Of a stretch of DNA of 64,000 bases, positions 1 to 12,330 are shown piece by piece (the stretch's first letter is position 1; every line of letters begins with the position of its first letter). The notes beneath the pieces were generated by a model. It made no database searches, was not told the DNA's origin, and saw only the letters and a program-made list of their open reading frames with translations. Position numbers and translations under genes: made by a program. Origin of the DNA: Sipunculus nudus (taxonomy: Eukaryota; Annelida; Sipuncula; Golfingiida; Sipunculidae); contig CM049312.1 in NCBI GenBank assembly GCA_026874595.1, forward strand, positions 26,591,956 to 26,655,955, written 5' to 3'.

Positions 1-720
1 AAGTAGGTCAAGATCACCCATCTTTGAACTTGACCAAGATTTTGTAAATATCATGCAATAGCACTGAAGAAATGAAGTTCCTGTGTTGAATACCTTTGAA
101 GATATCCTGCACAGAAAGCCAAAATTGAAAAATCCGATAAAAATTCATTAACAAAACAGAAATTGTAGGTGGTGCCACCAAAATTGTGCAGCACGCACAG
201 ACCATCATTCCAAATGATCATAGCATGTTTGTGAAAATCCACACAATGGTTTCTGAGATATAAGCTTCTGAGTGTTTTTGTATAATCAGCTCTAAAACAA
301 AGTAAAATAGGTCAAGGTCACCCATCTTTGCACTTGACCAAGATTTTCTTGATATACATCTTCACTGATGAAATAAAATTCCAAAGGTGAATCCTTTTAG
401 AGATATCCCGCTCACAAGGCCAAAATTGAAAACTCCGATAAAAAATCAGAAATTGCAGGTGGTGCCACCAAAATTGTGCAGCACGTACAGACCATCAGTC
501 CCAATTATCTTAGTAAGTTTTTTGAAAAAATCCACACAATGATTCCTGAGATATAAGCTTCTGACTGTTTTTCTATAATCAGCTCTAAAATGCCAAAAAA
601 AAATGGGCCAAGGTCACCCATCTTCGAACTTGACCAAGATTTTATCGATATACATCTTCACTGATGAAATAAAATTCCAACGGTGAATCCTTTTAGAGAT
701 ATCCCGCTCACAAGGTAAAA
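1..720. repeat. Tandem repeat, about 300-bp unit, three copies (last partial)
   Basis: Three head-to-tail copies begin near 1, 306 and 604 with a shared opening around AGGTCAAGGTCACCCATCTT. Copies 1 and 2 also share a GGTGGTGCCACC block and an AGATATAAGCTTCTGA block; copy 3 breaks off after about 115 bases. Divergence is modest, so the array is fairly recent. The unit looks non-coding, with only short frames. Similar AGGTCA-rich repeats are, from general knowledge, frequent in bivalve genomes. It is probably the left part of one composite element running to about 2246. Confidence 0.85.
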
Positions 721-835
721 GTTAACAAACGCGGGACGGACGGACGCCGGACGGACAGACAGACGGACGGATAGACGGACAGCTTGGGTGACGACAATGG
801 CCCATCAGCCTATGAGCTGAGGGCTAAAAACGGCT
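721..835. repeat. GACGGACG-rich spacer between the two tandem arrays
   Basis: A degenerate GGACGGAC/GACAGAC tetranucleotide run (about 733-782) is followed by a short stretch ending GCTGAGGGCTAAAAA. This purine-rich run separates the 300-bp and 180-bp arrays. A related GACGGAAGGACGG run recurs at 2178-2204 at the other end of the second array, so the two may bound one repeat unit. Confidence 0.7.
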
Positions 836-2246
836 CTACATGTGCACTTGTCATGAAAATTTATCTTTTTCATAAAATTTTCTATGTTAGGGCATCGTCA
901 AACAGTCAAAAGTAGGTCAACTGGGACAAAACCTAAACTCGATCTGAAACTAGTCATTATCTGCCCACACACCAAAAATCAGGCCAATATCTGCAGGCAT
1001 TGCGAAAAAGGTCTGTACATGTGTATTTGTCATAAAAATTTATATTTTTCATGAAATTTTCTATGTTCAGGAGCCGTAAAACGATCAAAAGTAGGTCAAC
1101 TGGGACGAAACGCTAACTTGATCTGTAACAGGTCAATATCTGCCCACAAAGCAAAAATCAGGCCAATATCTGCAGGCATTGCGAAAAAAGGTCTGTACAT
1201 GTGTATTTGTCATGAAATTTATATTTTTCATGAAATTTTCTATATTAGGGCACCGTCAAACAGTCAAAAGAAGGTCAACTGGGACAAAACCTAAACTCGA
1301 TCTGTAACTGGTCATTATCTGCCCACACACCAATCAAAAGTAGGTCAACCGGGACAAAACGCGAACTCGATCTGTAACTGGTCATTATCTGCCCACACAT
1401 AAAAAATCGGCCAGTATCTGCAGGCATTGCGAAAAAAGTCCGTACATGTGCACTTGTCATGAAAATTTATTTTTTTACGAAATTTTCTATGTTAGGGCAC
1501 CGTCAACCAGTCAAAAGTAGGTCAACTGGGACAAAACCTAAACTCGATCTGTAACTGGTCATGATCTGCCCATACACCAAAAATCAGGCCAATATCTGCA
1601 GGCATTGCGAAAAAAAGTCTGTACATGTATATTTGTCATGAAAATTTTATATTTTTCATGAAATTTTCTATGTTCAGGAGCCGTAAAACGGTCAAAAGTA
1701 GGTCAACCTGGACGAAACGCGAACTTGATCTGTAACTGGTCAATATCTACCTACACATAAAAAATCAGACCTATATCTACAGGCATTGCGAAAAAAGTCT
1801 GTACATGTGTATTTGTCATGAAATTTATATTTTCAAGAAATTTTCTATGTTCAGGAGCCGTAAAACGGTCAAAAGTCGGTCAACTGAGACGAAATGCAAA
1901 CTCGATCTGTAACTGGTCAATATCTGCCTACACACCAAAAATCAGGCCAATATCTGCAGGCACTGCGAAAAAAAGTCCTTACATGTGTATTTGTCATGAA
2001 AATTTATATTTTTCATGAAATTTTCTAAGTTAAGGAGCAGTGAAACGATCAAAAGTAGGTGAACCGGGACGAAACGCAAACCCTATGTAACTGGTCATTA
2101 TCTGCCCACACACCAAAAATCAGGCCAATATCTGCAGGCATTGCGAAAAAAAGTCCGTACAACTGTTTCATTTCGGAATGACGGAAGGACGGAATGACGG
2201 ACATTTGTAAAACTATATGCCCCGGCTACTTTGTGGCGGGGGCATA
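836..2246. repeat. Tandem repeat, about 178-180-bp unit, roughly seven copies
   Basis: The landmark TACATGTG recurs near 837, 1015, 1193, 1442, 1620, 1801 and 1979, with a partial copy near 2155, giving a period of about 178-180 bases. The 249-base step at 1193-1442 contains an internal partial duplication. Each unit holds GTAGGTCAAC, a TATCTGCAGGCATTGCGAAAAA block, and an AT-rich inverted repeat around ATGAAAAT/ATTTTCAT. The array ends at a GACGGAAGGACGG run and a short hairpin in which TATGCCCC pairs with GGGGGCATA (about 2215-2246), which may be the right boundary of the element. Short open frames inside it are by-products of the repeat. Confidence 0.85.
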
Positions 2247-2267
2247 AAATAAAAGAAAGCAGGGTGT

Positions 2268-3234
2268 TTGATAAAAAATAAGACAAAGCCAAAACTAGTT
2301 GGGTCATTGCATTGTTTGGATTCAGACAAACGTAACAAAGTGATTTCGGTTTCAGATTGTCTGAAGAAAAAACACTTAAACAATTTCTGGAAACGTTTTG
2401 GATGTTCTTTCCCTAAGCTTAAGCAAAATATAACCTTCGAAAGGCAAACATCTTGGCTTCAGATGTCATGTTTAACTGAACTTTTATGTATAACTTTCAT
2501 AAATGAAAGTTTTTACATTTTACATGGTACGAAAAACCAAAACAATCTGGACAACGCTTTCATCGGATATGTTAAGGATTCATTATCAAATAAGTAAATG
2601 TCGGATTGAGGAAGAATATTCCTCAGATCACGGGTCAATCGGTATAGATTCAGTGCAAGCAGATTTACTTTTTTGTGAGAGGATCCTACGGTATCAGCGC
2701 TACGTTATTTGTTTCTCATACATGTTTAATATTAAGAAACAGCACATTAGGCCGGATCTTTTCATAAGACAAAACAGAATCAAATCAATCAGAGATACGT
2801 ATAACCATTATCAAACCATTATTCGCTCTGTTAATTCCTTGTCTATTTTGCTGAAAAAATGTGAACCGGACAGAACCCTTAAAACATATGAAATTCCGCT
2901 CAAAATATACCTTCCGGACAATCCCCCTCTCTATTACACAGTAGATAAATGGTTCCTTCTGAAACGTCATTTAGTTCTCTCCCATCACATATTATGGAGT
3001 ATATGTTTTGCTTATACAAAAGTCATTTTTGTTAAACCTTCAACGCAATTTTACATAAATAAATTTTACTTAAATCACTCCGTTATTAAACATTCAATGA
3101 AATTCTATCGGCTAACATTTATGCAATGTATTGCCTCATGCAAAATCATAAGTTGTGTCAATATGAGGCTCATTACTAAACCTAACTGGATGCATTACTG
3201 TAAAAATAATTTACAATTAATACTTAAGAATTGA
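2268..3234 (+). CDS. Unrecognised single-exon open frame(s), 109 and 243 codons
   Basis: Two overlapping plus-strand frames occupy this stretch: 2268-2597 (109 codons) and 2503-3234 (243 codons, different frame). I recognise no family. The longer frame encodes a basic, tyrosine- and isoleucine-rich polypeptide with scattered cysteines and no clear signal peptide, membrane segment or catalytic motif. A 243-codon frame is unlikely by chance in DNA this AT-rich, so it may be a young or degenerate gene, or a remnant of transposon coding sequence adjoining the repeat array at 2246. The overlap of the two frames suggests either a frameshift or one spurious frame. Codon use does not settle it by eye. 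Function unknown. Confidence 0.3.
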
Positions 3235-5213
3235 TTGGAAAAGAAGCTGTTGCACGTGAACTTGTCTTAATTCCTTGGATCGAAACATGTGTTCGAGACA
3301 TTTGCTTGCTGGAATTGATCAGATAACTGGCTAATCAGATTTGCCATCAGTTAAGTGTGACATACCGGCTTCGCTTTAAGGTTCACTCGTATTTTTACGA
3401 AGAATCCAAGTTTATGTGTAAAAACTGTGGTAAAATATAATTTGCTTCATTACTACGGGAGCTAATCGTGGAAATGTACTCACCGTACACAAAGTCGTAT
3501 CATGTACTCTCTAGTAGCAGCGTACAACCATTAATGGTAAACCTCAACTGAGAGCAAAGTGCTGAAGTAACGACTCTAGTCTCACCTCACGCTGGAGGTG
3601 CTAACTTCAGTATAGAATCAGAAGAATCAGAAGAGATAAAACCTAGTTTAAACTAAAGGGCAAGCTCTTTTAATAACTGGTGTTACAAAAACTGTGTACT
3701 GTGCTTTCGCGCGAATAAAACACATGATACAGGTGCATGTGTGAAGTCTGCCGTGCTTTGCATGTTTTCGAGCATCAAAACTGCCCGTATTTTATGACAG
3801 TATCCGTTATTAGACTCATCGCTCTAGATTTACGCCAATCTTTCTAGTTAAACCTTGGTCATGCATCTTTGGTGATGTATATGTGATCTCACATGGATGC
3901 AGAGAGTGCGGAATTATCTGTTTCAAGCAATTTTACTATGCTTCTATGATGGTGAATATAGATGATCTAACATAGAGGCAAGGGGTGCAACATTCTCTGC
4001 TTCAATCAATTTTAACAACCTTCCTCGATGATGTGCATGCGATCTTATATTAATGCAATGGGTGCTAATTATCTGTTTCGAGTTTTTACGGTCGAGATGT
4101 AGTTTATTTGTAGATGAATACTTAATTCTTATGTGGTGTTTTCATATTTTAAACAAGGGCGTGCCAATTGCTTAACCAGTCCGCAGAAACCAGTATCCAT
4201 TATCTTATGTAACACCAAGCCGTTTAGCAAATTAAAGAAAAACTCATATCCGTGTCTTATACCCGCGGAGATATCATCTATCACATTTGTTCTACTGTAA
4301 ATTAAGTTATTCTGCAAGCTTGTTGACGGTTTAATCACTTTCTGCTACAAATGTCTTCTGAAATCCTGAACGTTCACATAAACTACTCATAATACACAAG
4401 AAACACTCATAACTATAAATAATCATTCATCTGAGAATCAATAGGTTATTATATGGTATGAATAAGCTATAACATGCAAGTCCTGTTTACTGCGCGGTCA
4501 AACAAAAAGCAACACATTTATCTTATGTGTTCCTTTGGTTAAATGTAATAAAAATGAACTTTGTATGAAGTTTTCGGGCGCTAATTATTTAGCGGAAGTT
4601 CAGAGGAAAGAAGAATTTGTTTTTGTCCTCTTTAATAACGCATAACGTGGAATCAAGTTTTATTTTCTGCATGTATCAAAATCACGTCGGATTTTTTTTG
4701 CTGGCCATGAAATCAATGGGTATACGTCAATATGTCCCTGACAGGAAACTAATTTAGGAAATAGTGCATGCTATTCCGCTATTTGTAACCTAATTTGCAG
4801 TGAATACTAGAAACCACATTTTACGCACTGTCTGCCCTATGTATTACGTCATCCATCGAACAAACCTAATTAGCCATGTCTCGTGTGAAATATTTTAAGA
4901 TAATTCAAATTACATATCAAGGAATTTCTTTTCATGGATAAAAGGACACAGTTCGTTTAATATGTATCATATAAGAACTGTGTGTAAATGATTAACCTTA
5001 CGGACAAGTTCAAAGCAGCCTCTCCAATTGGAGACGAGAATGCCTGTTAACACTCTTGTTTGCAAATCTATGAATATCAATGCTGGCTGTAGATGTATGC
5101 CAGGAATGTATTTCAGACATATTTATATTTTTACACGAAAAATACCATGACATATTTTAATCACCTAATTATAATCGAACGTATTCATCTGATCACAGCA
5201 TACTGATTCTTGC

Positions 5214-5215
<2 letters not shown>
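3235..5215. other. Non-coding stretch; nothing recognisable
   Basis: AT-rich sequence with only short frames. There is no sign of an RNA gene or of conserved protein similarity. It looks like ordinary intergenic DNA. Confidence 0.6.

Positions 5216-5276
<61 letters not shown>
5216..5276. repeat. (AT)n microsatellite
   Basis: About 30 uninterrupted AT dinucleotides. Confidence 0.98.
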
Positions 5277-5281
<5 letters not shown>

Positions 5282-5656
5282 CTTAATTTACCAAACCTTG
5301 TTCAGTAGCAGTAGATTAATTTTCTTACTGAACATAATGCCATAGCTGGTTTGATGACCATAATTTCAGTTTATATTTTACGGATTCATGACTTTGTAAA
5401 TCTCATTGTATGTTATATGTCATTAGAAATACTTTCTCCATTTTATCTTTAAATAAGGAGAATCAGAAAAAGAATCCCTGATTTAGAATTCAAGAAAAAG
5501 GGAAAGTTGAGTAACCGGTTGATGAACTGCGTGTGTGTGTTGTACACATGCTTATGTTTGGATGATTAATCGAAGGCATTCCATCGGGGAACTTTTATCT
5601 AGGTTATGTCACTGGTTAAGACAAACAAATCAGAACGCTGTAAAGAGACCTATATA

Positions 5657-5673
5657 CCCCCCCCCCCCCCCCC
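5657..5673. repeat. Poly-C tract
   Basis: Seventeen consecutive C residues, directly before the possible LTR. The length is liable to sequencing or assembly error. Confidence 0.95.
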
Positions 5674-5689
5674 GGGAAGGAACATGTAT

Positions 5690-6432
5690 TGTTACAGGTG
5701 CCCTTTTTATTGTGTGACACAGGCGTAACTCGTGTTGTAGCGCCGCTTGTTACATTCTCAGTTTCATCCGTACTGGTTGAACTCTCATTGTCATGCTAGC
5801 TAGGGGCTTTCTCGCCTGACCGAGCCGGGTCGTGAGTCACGTGTGGACCCTGGTATGTAGAGACACAACGATGTTCTTCTAGATGATTCCTGTAACGCGT
5901 GTTTACTGTGTATTATTTTGGATCCTTTAGACTGTTCGAGAAGTGGAAAATTCTCGGCTTGGGGCAAGAAGTTATAAATAGGGGGCTGTGTTTTAGAGCC
6001 GAGAGAGAGGAGAGAATATTCCAGCGGACACAGACGTGTTTATGTCAGTTTTGTGGGACCTGTCCGATTATCCAGTCATTTCAGGGATTTTACAATTACT
6101 AACGCTATACAGTTTAATGCTGCCTGCCTCAAGTTTACTTTCTGGATTGTTACAAAAGCTTTACATTGGACTGTTATTCTCTAAGAGTATATATACATTT
6201 AAAGAACTTGTCGCTGTGGCGGTGATGGTATCCAGGTACTGTGCACTTTGTTTATTAGGCTGTGTGATTATATCGATGTGATGTTATACTGCTGTTATAC
6301 TGTGTAATTGTATTTATTTAGTGTAGTGTAATGTTAAGGTTGTTTTAAGAATAAATTATAGTTATTTGTTAGCAAAAAAACACTGACTTCTTTATTCATT
6401 CCCCTAGACATTTCACGCTGCCTAGTGTTACA
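5690..6432 (+). mobile_element. Possible solo LTR of a Gypsy-like retrotransposon
   Basis: The stretch starts TGTTACAG and ends GTGTTACA, consistent with the TG...CA ends of LTRs. It contains a TATAAATAG box near 5973 and an AATAAA signal near 6351, in the promoter-then-polyadenylation order expected of an LTR. It is slightly more GC-rich than its flanks in the first half. I could not find a matching 4-6 bp target-site duplication, a primer-binding site or any gag/pol frame beside it, so the ends are uncertain. It could instead be an unrelated promoter-like sequence. Confidence 0.3.
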
Positions 6433-8231
6433 GAATCTTATTTGTTTTATCTCCATTACAAGATCTGTGTTCATCACGCATACATGATCTGTGTATATAA
6501 GGTTCCGTAAAAGTATAAACACATATTATATATTTCTTGGATATACTTGAAATACCATCATGGCTGAAATTAATTACACTTTGATCCCACACAGCCATTT
6601 AGTTCTGGTAGCGTGAGCTCATTATAAAACAGATCTCAAATACAAGGAAACTTTAGTTTGACCTTTATACATATAATATATATTTTTTAGATCTAACCAA
6701 GATAAATACATCTGTCTTGCAGACCGTATACTATGCCGTTAGTCCATATATCAGGTGGCAATGTCAAAAAGGTCAGAAAAACAGGCGCACCACTTCACTT
6801 AGGATCTGCAACATTTTTTTGCTTCATGGGAACATCTATAAAATGTGGTAGAGTTGACGTTTAAGTATCTTATAAGCTGATGGCATTCGCTTCGATCAAG
6901 TTTCCACCTTTCCCCTATTTAAGTATAGAGGGCACCCTACAGACTGCTCCATGACCAATACATTACAATTCTGTGGCAGCTATTTTCTTCGTTTTTTTTC
7001 CAAGAGCTGCATGCTTCAATTAAATCCACACATATAGTAGACGTACCTTTATATTGTATGATACTTTAATAATTGAATATAATGCGATATGGATGGATGT
7101 TGTGTTTAGTAAGCGCCTGTTAAATGTCAAACTTAGATAATATAGCCTTTAAAGAAGTCTCGTCTTTCATTGTGCAGGTTCAATGCAAGAAGCGCAATTT
7201 GTTACTTACCGATATACTATGATAAAACAGCAGATGGATAGGATACTGTTTTGTATTCAGAAAAAGTCCGGTCCATTAGCGATGAAACGATAATGCACTA
7301 AGTCGTAAAGCGCGTAAACATAACGTAAATACAAATGGATAACTTCAATAGAAAATGTATGAAATGTGCCATAAGAGTATCTTAAATAATATAATAATAA
7401 CCGGCTATTATTTCATTCATGAAATTTACTTACGACGTAGCTCGATAATTTGCAAAGGAAAAATGTATATTAAACCTTGCTTTAAACTTTTTCATTGTTA
7501 CGTGCTTTGAATTCAGTGTTACAGAATGCATAATCATCTCTACTTCTGTAAGTTGATAAATGTCCTTTCAAAGATATTGTGTCAGCGCTTGTGGAGAAAA
7601 AAGTCAAATCATGAAAATTCTGTTCTGTTTAAATGACTCTTGATGAACACTATTTCCTTTGAGGATATGTCATAGAGCCGTATACGTTATATGCTTTATG
7701 CATCTTTGAATGTGATTACTTGCAAGAAACGAGGGACTACAAGTCTCGCCACACATCGGCAGAGACACCAAAAGGAATGAAAACCTTAGCTTCAGAGTGT
7801 GCCGGTTCATTAAATGAGTATTATATATGAGATGTTCTCACTTAGACTTACGGTTGCTGCGATCATTAATTTCTAACATGGGATGATATTAATTAACTGA
7901 CTGACACTTCTTTTTTTCCTCGTAAGCAATGTACTCGAAATCGTCGTACTGCCTTGACAAGTACTAACAATATGCACACGTTAATGCATGAAATATATCA
8001 CTTAACTGTTACCGTCTCGCTGGTTTGATTTTCGCAGGTGGATAAGATTTTCAGACAGAAAATGCACTTGGACATAAAAGTGTCAACGAGATGGGCGTAA
8101 AGTTGTAAGATTCGGCATATTCATATGGCATGCTTTCATAATAACATATTTTATTTTTGCAATTTGACACTTTTATCTTAACATTAACGACTTAATTCAT
8201 CTTAACTAAGATTATTAAAACGCCCATGCAC
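6433..8231. other. Non-coding stretch; nothing recognisable
   Basis: AT-rich, without long frames, tandem repeats or RNA-like structure that I can support. Confidence 0.55.
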
Positions 8232-8492
8232 TCACTGTGGTCGCTGGTAGTGATTTGAGGTTTGACAACACACTTCTGGTGTTAAAGACCATTTATTGAA
8301 TGTGCTATCGACTGATGGGTAATCAGGAAAAAAATGATATGAGAAGTATACATTGACAAAATTAAACAGCAGTTGCCGCTTGTACTGTCTCAGTTTTGTG
8401 TCCATGCTGTTTAGCGTGTCTTTAAACTCTTCAGCTTTCTCAGCATTTCTTCTTGAAAAAAAAACCTGTATTGATACTATCACATAAAACAA
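8232..8492 (-). other. Weak candidate exon with coiled-coil-like peptide
   Basis: A minus-strand frame contains a charged segment, RRNAEKAEEFKDTLNSMDTK, with a heptad-like spacing. It lies directly after a pyrimidine-rich TTTTTTTTCAAG that could act as a 3' splice site near 8457. The frame runs to a stop at 8232. No family is recognised and no partner exon was found nearby, so it may be chance. Confidence 0.15.
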
Positions 8493-9200
8493 AAAAAAAA
8501 ATCATCTAAACAAATGATGGTTCAGACGAAAACAATTAGCTCTTCCCTGTGTACTATATTAATTGAACCAAAGGACAGACAATTAATCTCCTGCTGTGCT
8601 TTTGTAATACAAAGTTCACCTATTGACCCAGATCGTATTTATATAACATTGAGGACACCTTTTATGGCCCATTGTCCTGTATGTTGGGATATCCTTCCCT
8701 TATAATGGCAATGTTTACGTCCACTTTGACTTTTTTAAGAAAAATGTTCAGAAATATATCATATTATATATATGTTTTTATAAGAAATATTTAAGCCAAG
8801 GATTTAGTTCGTTTGGAAACTAGTTTGGAACAACTTTGGAAAAGTATACCCGTCAATAACTTAGTACATGTATATGTTAGAATGACACCATAAGCAAATG
8901 TCCTACAACAGCATTTTCCGAAACTTAGTGTCACGCCACTTAAAGTAATAGGTAAGTATATGATTGTTTTCCTCAAATAATGTTTAAAAGTCTTCTCATT
9001 CAAAAACATGGTTTATTTATGAATACTAATGGCAGTTAACATTGAGAAAGGCTGCATTTATTACATTTCTATTCTTTATATTTGTAACGATACTAAAGAA
9101 AACCCCTAATTTAAAGTACTATCGTATCATATGACTACCATAAAAACTTTGTCCATGGCCGGCAGACCTTTATTACCTTGACGTAATAACCAAATAACCA

Positions 9201-9203
<3 letters not shown>
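8493..9203. other. Non-coding stretch
   Basis: Only short frames are visible, with no repeat structure beyond short AT runs. Confidence 0.5.

Positions 9204-9260
<57 letters not shown>
9204..9260. repeat. (TA)n followed by (GT)n compound microsatellite
   Basis: About 18 TA units run straight into ten GT units. Confidence 0.97.
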
Positions 9261-12175
9261 ATGTGCATTGTATATATATATAAATATATATTATTCAAAT
9301 GAGATAAACATATATACGATTCTAGGAAGAGAGCTCCTATGTTGAATATAAGTGTCCAATAACTTTATATATCATATTATATATATGTTGTAACTGATGT
9401 TGTAATACTTTTTTTCGTGATGCAAATCATTTATAATTGTTCATAATTTGTCCATTAATTATATACGATGTTCTTATATTTATATAAAGTCATTTCTTTT
9501 ATCTTGGATTTACAGGGGTACCTTGCCTTTCTAAGACCAGAACTGGTCCTCAAAAGACTGAATGGGGCTGACTGGATTAACCCCATCTCTTCCTTAGATG
9601 CACATAGCGATACGTGATCAGATAACAACCACTGTATATTGCATACATTATAATGAAGAATTGCAAAAAAAGATTATTTTCAGTCATAGCCTGGGATTAC
9701 ACTTGCTATATAATGAGGTACATATTTGCACTGATTCTGAAAATGGTCTGTAACGATCTTGGTACTAGCTTGTTCGAGCTACCCTGAGAAGGGTTATGAA
9801 GCTATAGTATCAATCAAGCGTGTCTGGCACTGACTAAAGACATCCAACTCACATCACACTCTGTATGATGTACCGTGTCTAAAACGTACCCGGCATCAGA
9901 TCATTGTAAATAAACTTACCGCTCGAGTCATCGCTTTTCCACACCTGTATTGAATCCAGCTAGCCCTCGGATGGTCGTGTGTTTAACATCAAGTGATAAA
10001 CACTAGCGAATTCCTAAGGTAGAAAACACTTATTAAACAGTCTATATCATCTAGTGAGGGAGCCGAGCCCGGCCCATCTATGACCAAGTAACCTGAAAGC
10101 AGCGGATGTGGATAGTACACACGCGTAATAGGTCACTTGTCTCTCGCCATGCGTGGAGACGCCGCAAGGTACTAAAACCATATATTCAGCCTCCCTTGTC
10201 CCCTCATCGTTTGTTCACACCCTCTTTCCTTGAATCGACCTGTTTGGTCGGTTTATTTTTGGTGAATAAGGGGCTTAACCATGTCCCTGACCAGAGGGTC
10301 AAGCTAGGGTGACGGTTTGATATATTGTACGGATATCTAAATGACCGTCACCCGGTGTGATATTCATCATATCTAGTCGCTGGCTTTCAGTGAGCGGATT
10401 CTATGCCGTGGCCGCAGCCAGGCATGGCATATTGATCCAATTTAACACGCAACTTGCAGGTAGATTGTATTCATGGGGTTTGTGTAGATATTGAATAAAG
10501 GTCCTGCCGTAATTGGTTGACCAGGTAGTCTGGTATACAGGAGGGCAAATACTTGAAATATCATGATCAGCAATATTGCCGCGTGACGTCGGTGTCACAG
10601 TGTCGCAGCCAGAGTTAGATCCACAGCAGGGAATATATAGAACAAATCCATACGTTATAACACACTAACCATGACTTCTATTGCAGACCAACCGTGTCAC
10701 ATTCTTACACGTGTATACTTTTTACATTTTACTGTGTGCGGGCAGTGCACAATACAAGTAAATATTCTAAGGTTAAATCGCTCTTTACAAAAATCAAAGC
10801 AAAATATTAAGATTGTTTCACAATATTCAGATCTGCATAATTAATAAGATGTCATTTGACATACATGGATAGATATAAGGTCATCACAGGTCTAGAGGCT
10901 GAATAATTAACGATATATCCAGGATTAGCAGGTAATCGCGCGACATCTGTTGGTAAATAGAAGGACGATTACTGGATAATTCAACTGCAGGTATTAGTTT
11001 TATCCAATCAGCATATTATTAAATGGCAAAGAGTTAAGAGTTAAGAAGATCGGTAAGATTTTTTTTTGAATCAACGGTTATACGAATAACTTTTTTATAC
11101 AAAACAGAAATATAATACAGGTAAATTTGCGTGTAAATAATATGTACAACATTATGATTATCGTTATTATCGTAAAATAGGCTTATTATTTTAGGAAATA
11201 AAAAAAATGCATTGAAACTGGATTCACAATATAGTGACTACAAAATTTCATATATTAATCAATTATACATTCCAATAAACTGATTTATTTAAAATTAAAT
11301 TAAACACTATATGTTTACAAATGTAAATTATGATAAAATGAGAAGAATTTTACGATGAATGACATGATCGGATATCCAGATTCAACATTATATATATATT
11401 GTCGATCAGGATGTAGAATTTTCGTTAATTATGTATTTTCCCAGTACTGTGTGGTATATTTTTGTTGTCGCAGGCTACAAGAAAGGTAAGACTTATATAC
11501 TGACGGTGAATGTACAGATCATCAACTTATTCATATATCGCAAATCAACTAGTTTTCTGACGAATGCATCTTTTTGTTAAAAGAAACAAGTGCTGTCATT
11601 AAATCTTACTATAGCACCAAGATAAAAACATCAAAGAAATCACCCACACAAAGAAAAGCTCGCACATGTTTGCAAAAAGAACACATTTATATTACATTTC
11701 CCGATCCATTCAATTTACACGCTTTGACTAGTTTTATTAACATAATTTGCGGTTTATTAATATCACCTGTACATAATAACTGCTTTGAAGAATTGTCTGA
11801 CATTTGTGTTTATATCATGTGGAAATGGTTATTACCATCCTTGATCACATCAAAGTTGCAACTTATCAAGCCATTTTTACACACACATTTAAAACACACA
11901 CACAGACATATATATATATGTATAAATATATATATATATATATTACGTATAGTTGACAGTGGTTCTTTATGCGGCTCATGTCCTTTTCGATACATGATGT
12001 ATCTGAATCAAATTCCATATTTCTTCCTGTCCAATGTTAATTTCATGTAATTAGCATAATTCCATTCTGACAAGGCATTCTAAATAAAGTATTATTATTA
12101 CGTAAAACTAAAAGTAGTTTATAACTTAAGCATAGTATTAGGATTAAGTGAACGTAGCAAAATTTTTATACTACT
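9261..12175. other. Non-coding stretch with a small CA/TA microsatellite
   Basis: The 158-codon plus-strand frame at 11574-12050 includes a CA-rich and TA-rich run (about 11880-11942) and shows no protein-like pattern. The segment 10040-10620 is more GC-rich but has no convincing frame. I see no gene here. Confidence 0.5.
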
Positions 12176-12330
12176 ACATGTACTACTACTTCTACCACTA
12201 CTACTACTAATACTGATAATACTAAAAATGATAATATTAATAATAAAGATAATAATAATAAAAATTATCATTATTATTATTTTATTATTATTAATATTAT
12301 CATTATTATTATTATTATTATTATTTTCTT
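12176..12330. repeat. Trinucleotide-rich tract, (TAC/TAA)n then (ATT)n
   Basis: TACTAC/AATAAT-type triplets in the left half face ATT/TTA triplets in the right half. The two arms are roughly complementary and could fold back into a hairpin of about 60 bases per arm. Confidence 0.85.

Noticed and set aside
365-375. CTGATGA in the 300-bp repeat as a hammerhead ribozyme core
   Set aside because: No GAAA and third stem follow at the required spacing.
11574-12050. 158-codon plus-strand frame
   Set aside because: It crosses CA and TA microsatellites, has no family pattern, and its length is compatible with chance in 64 kb of AT-rich DNA.
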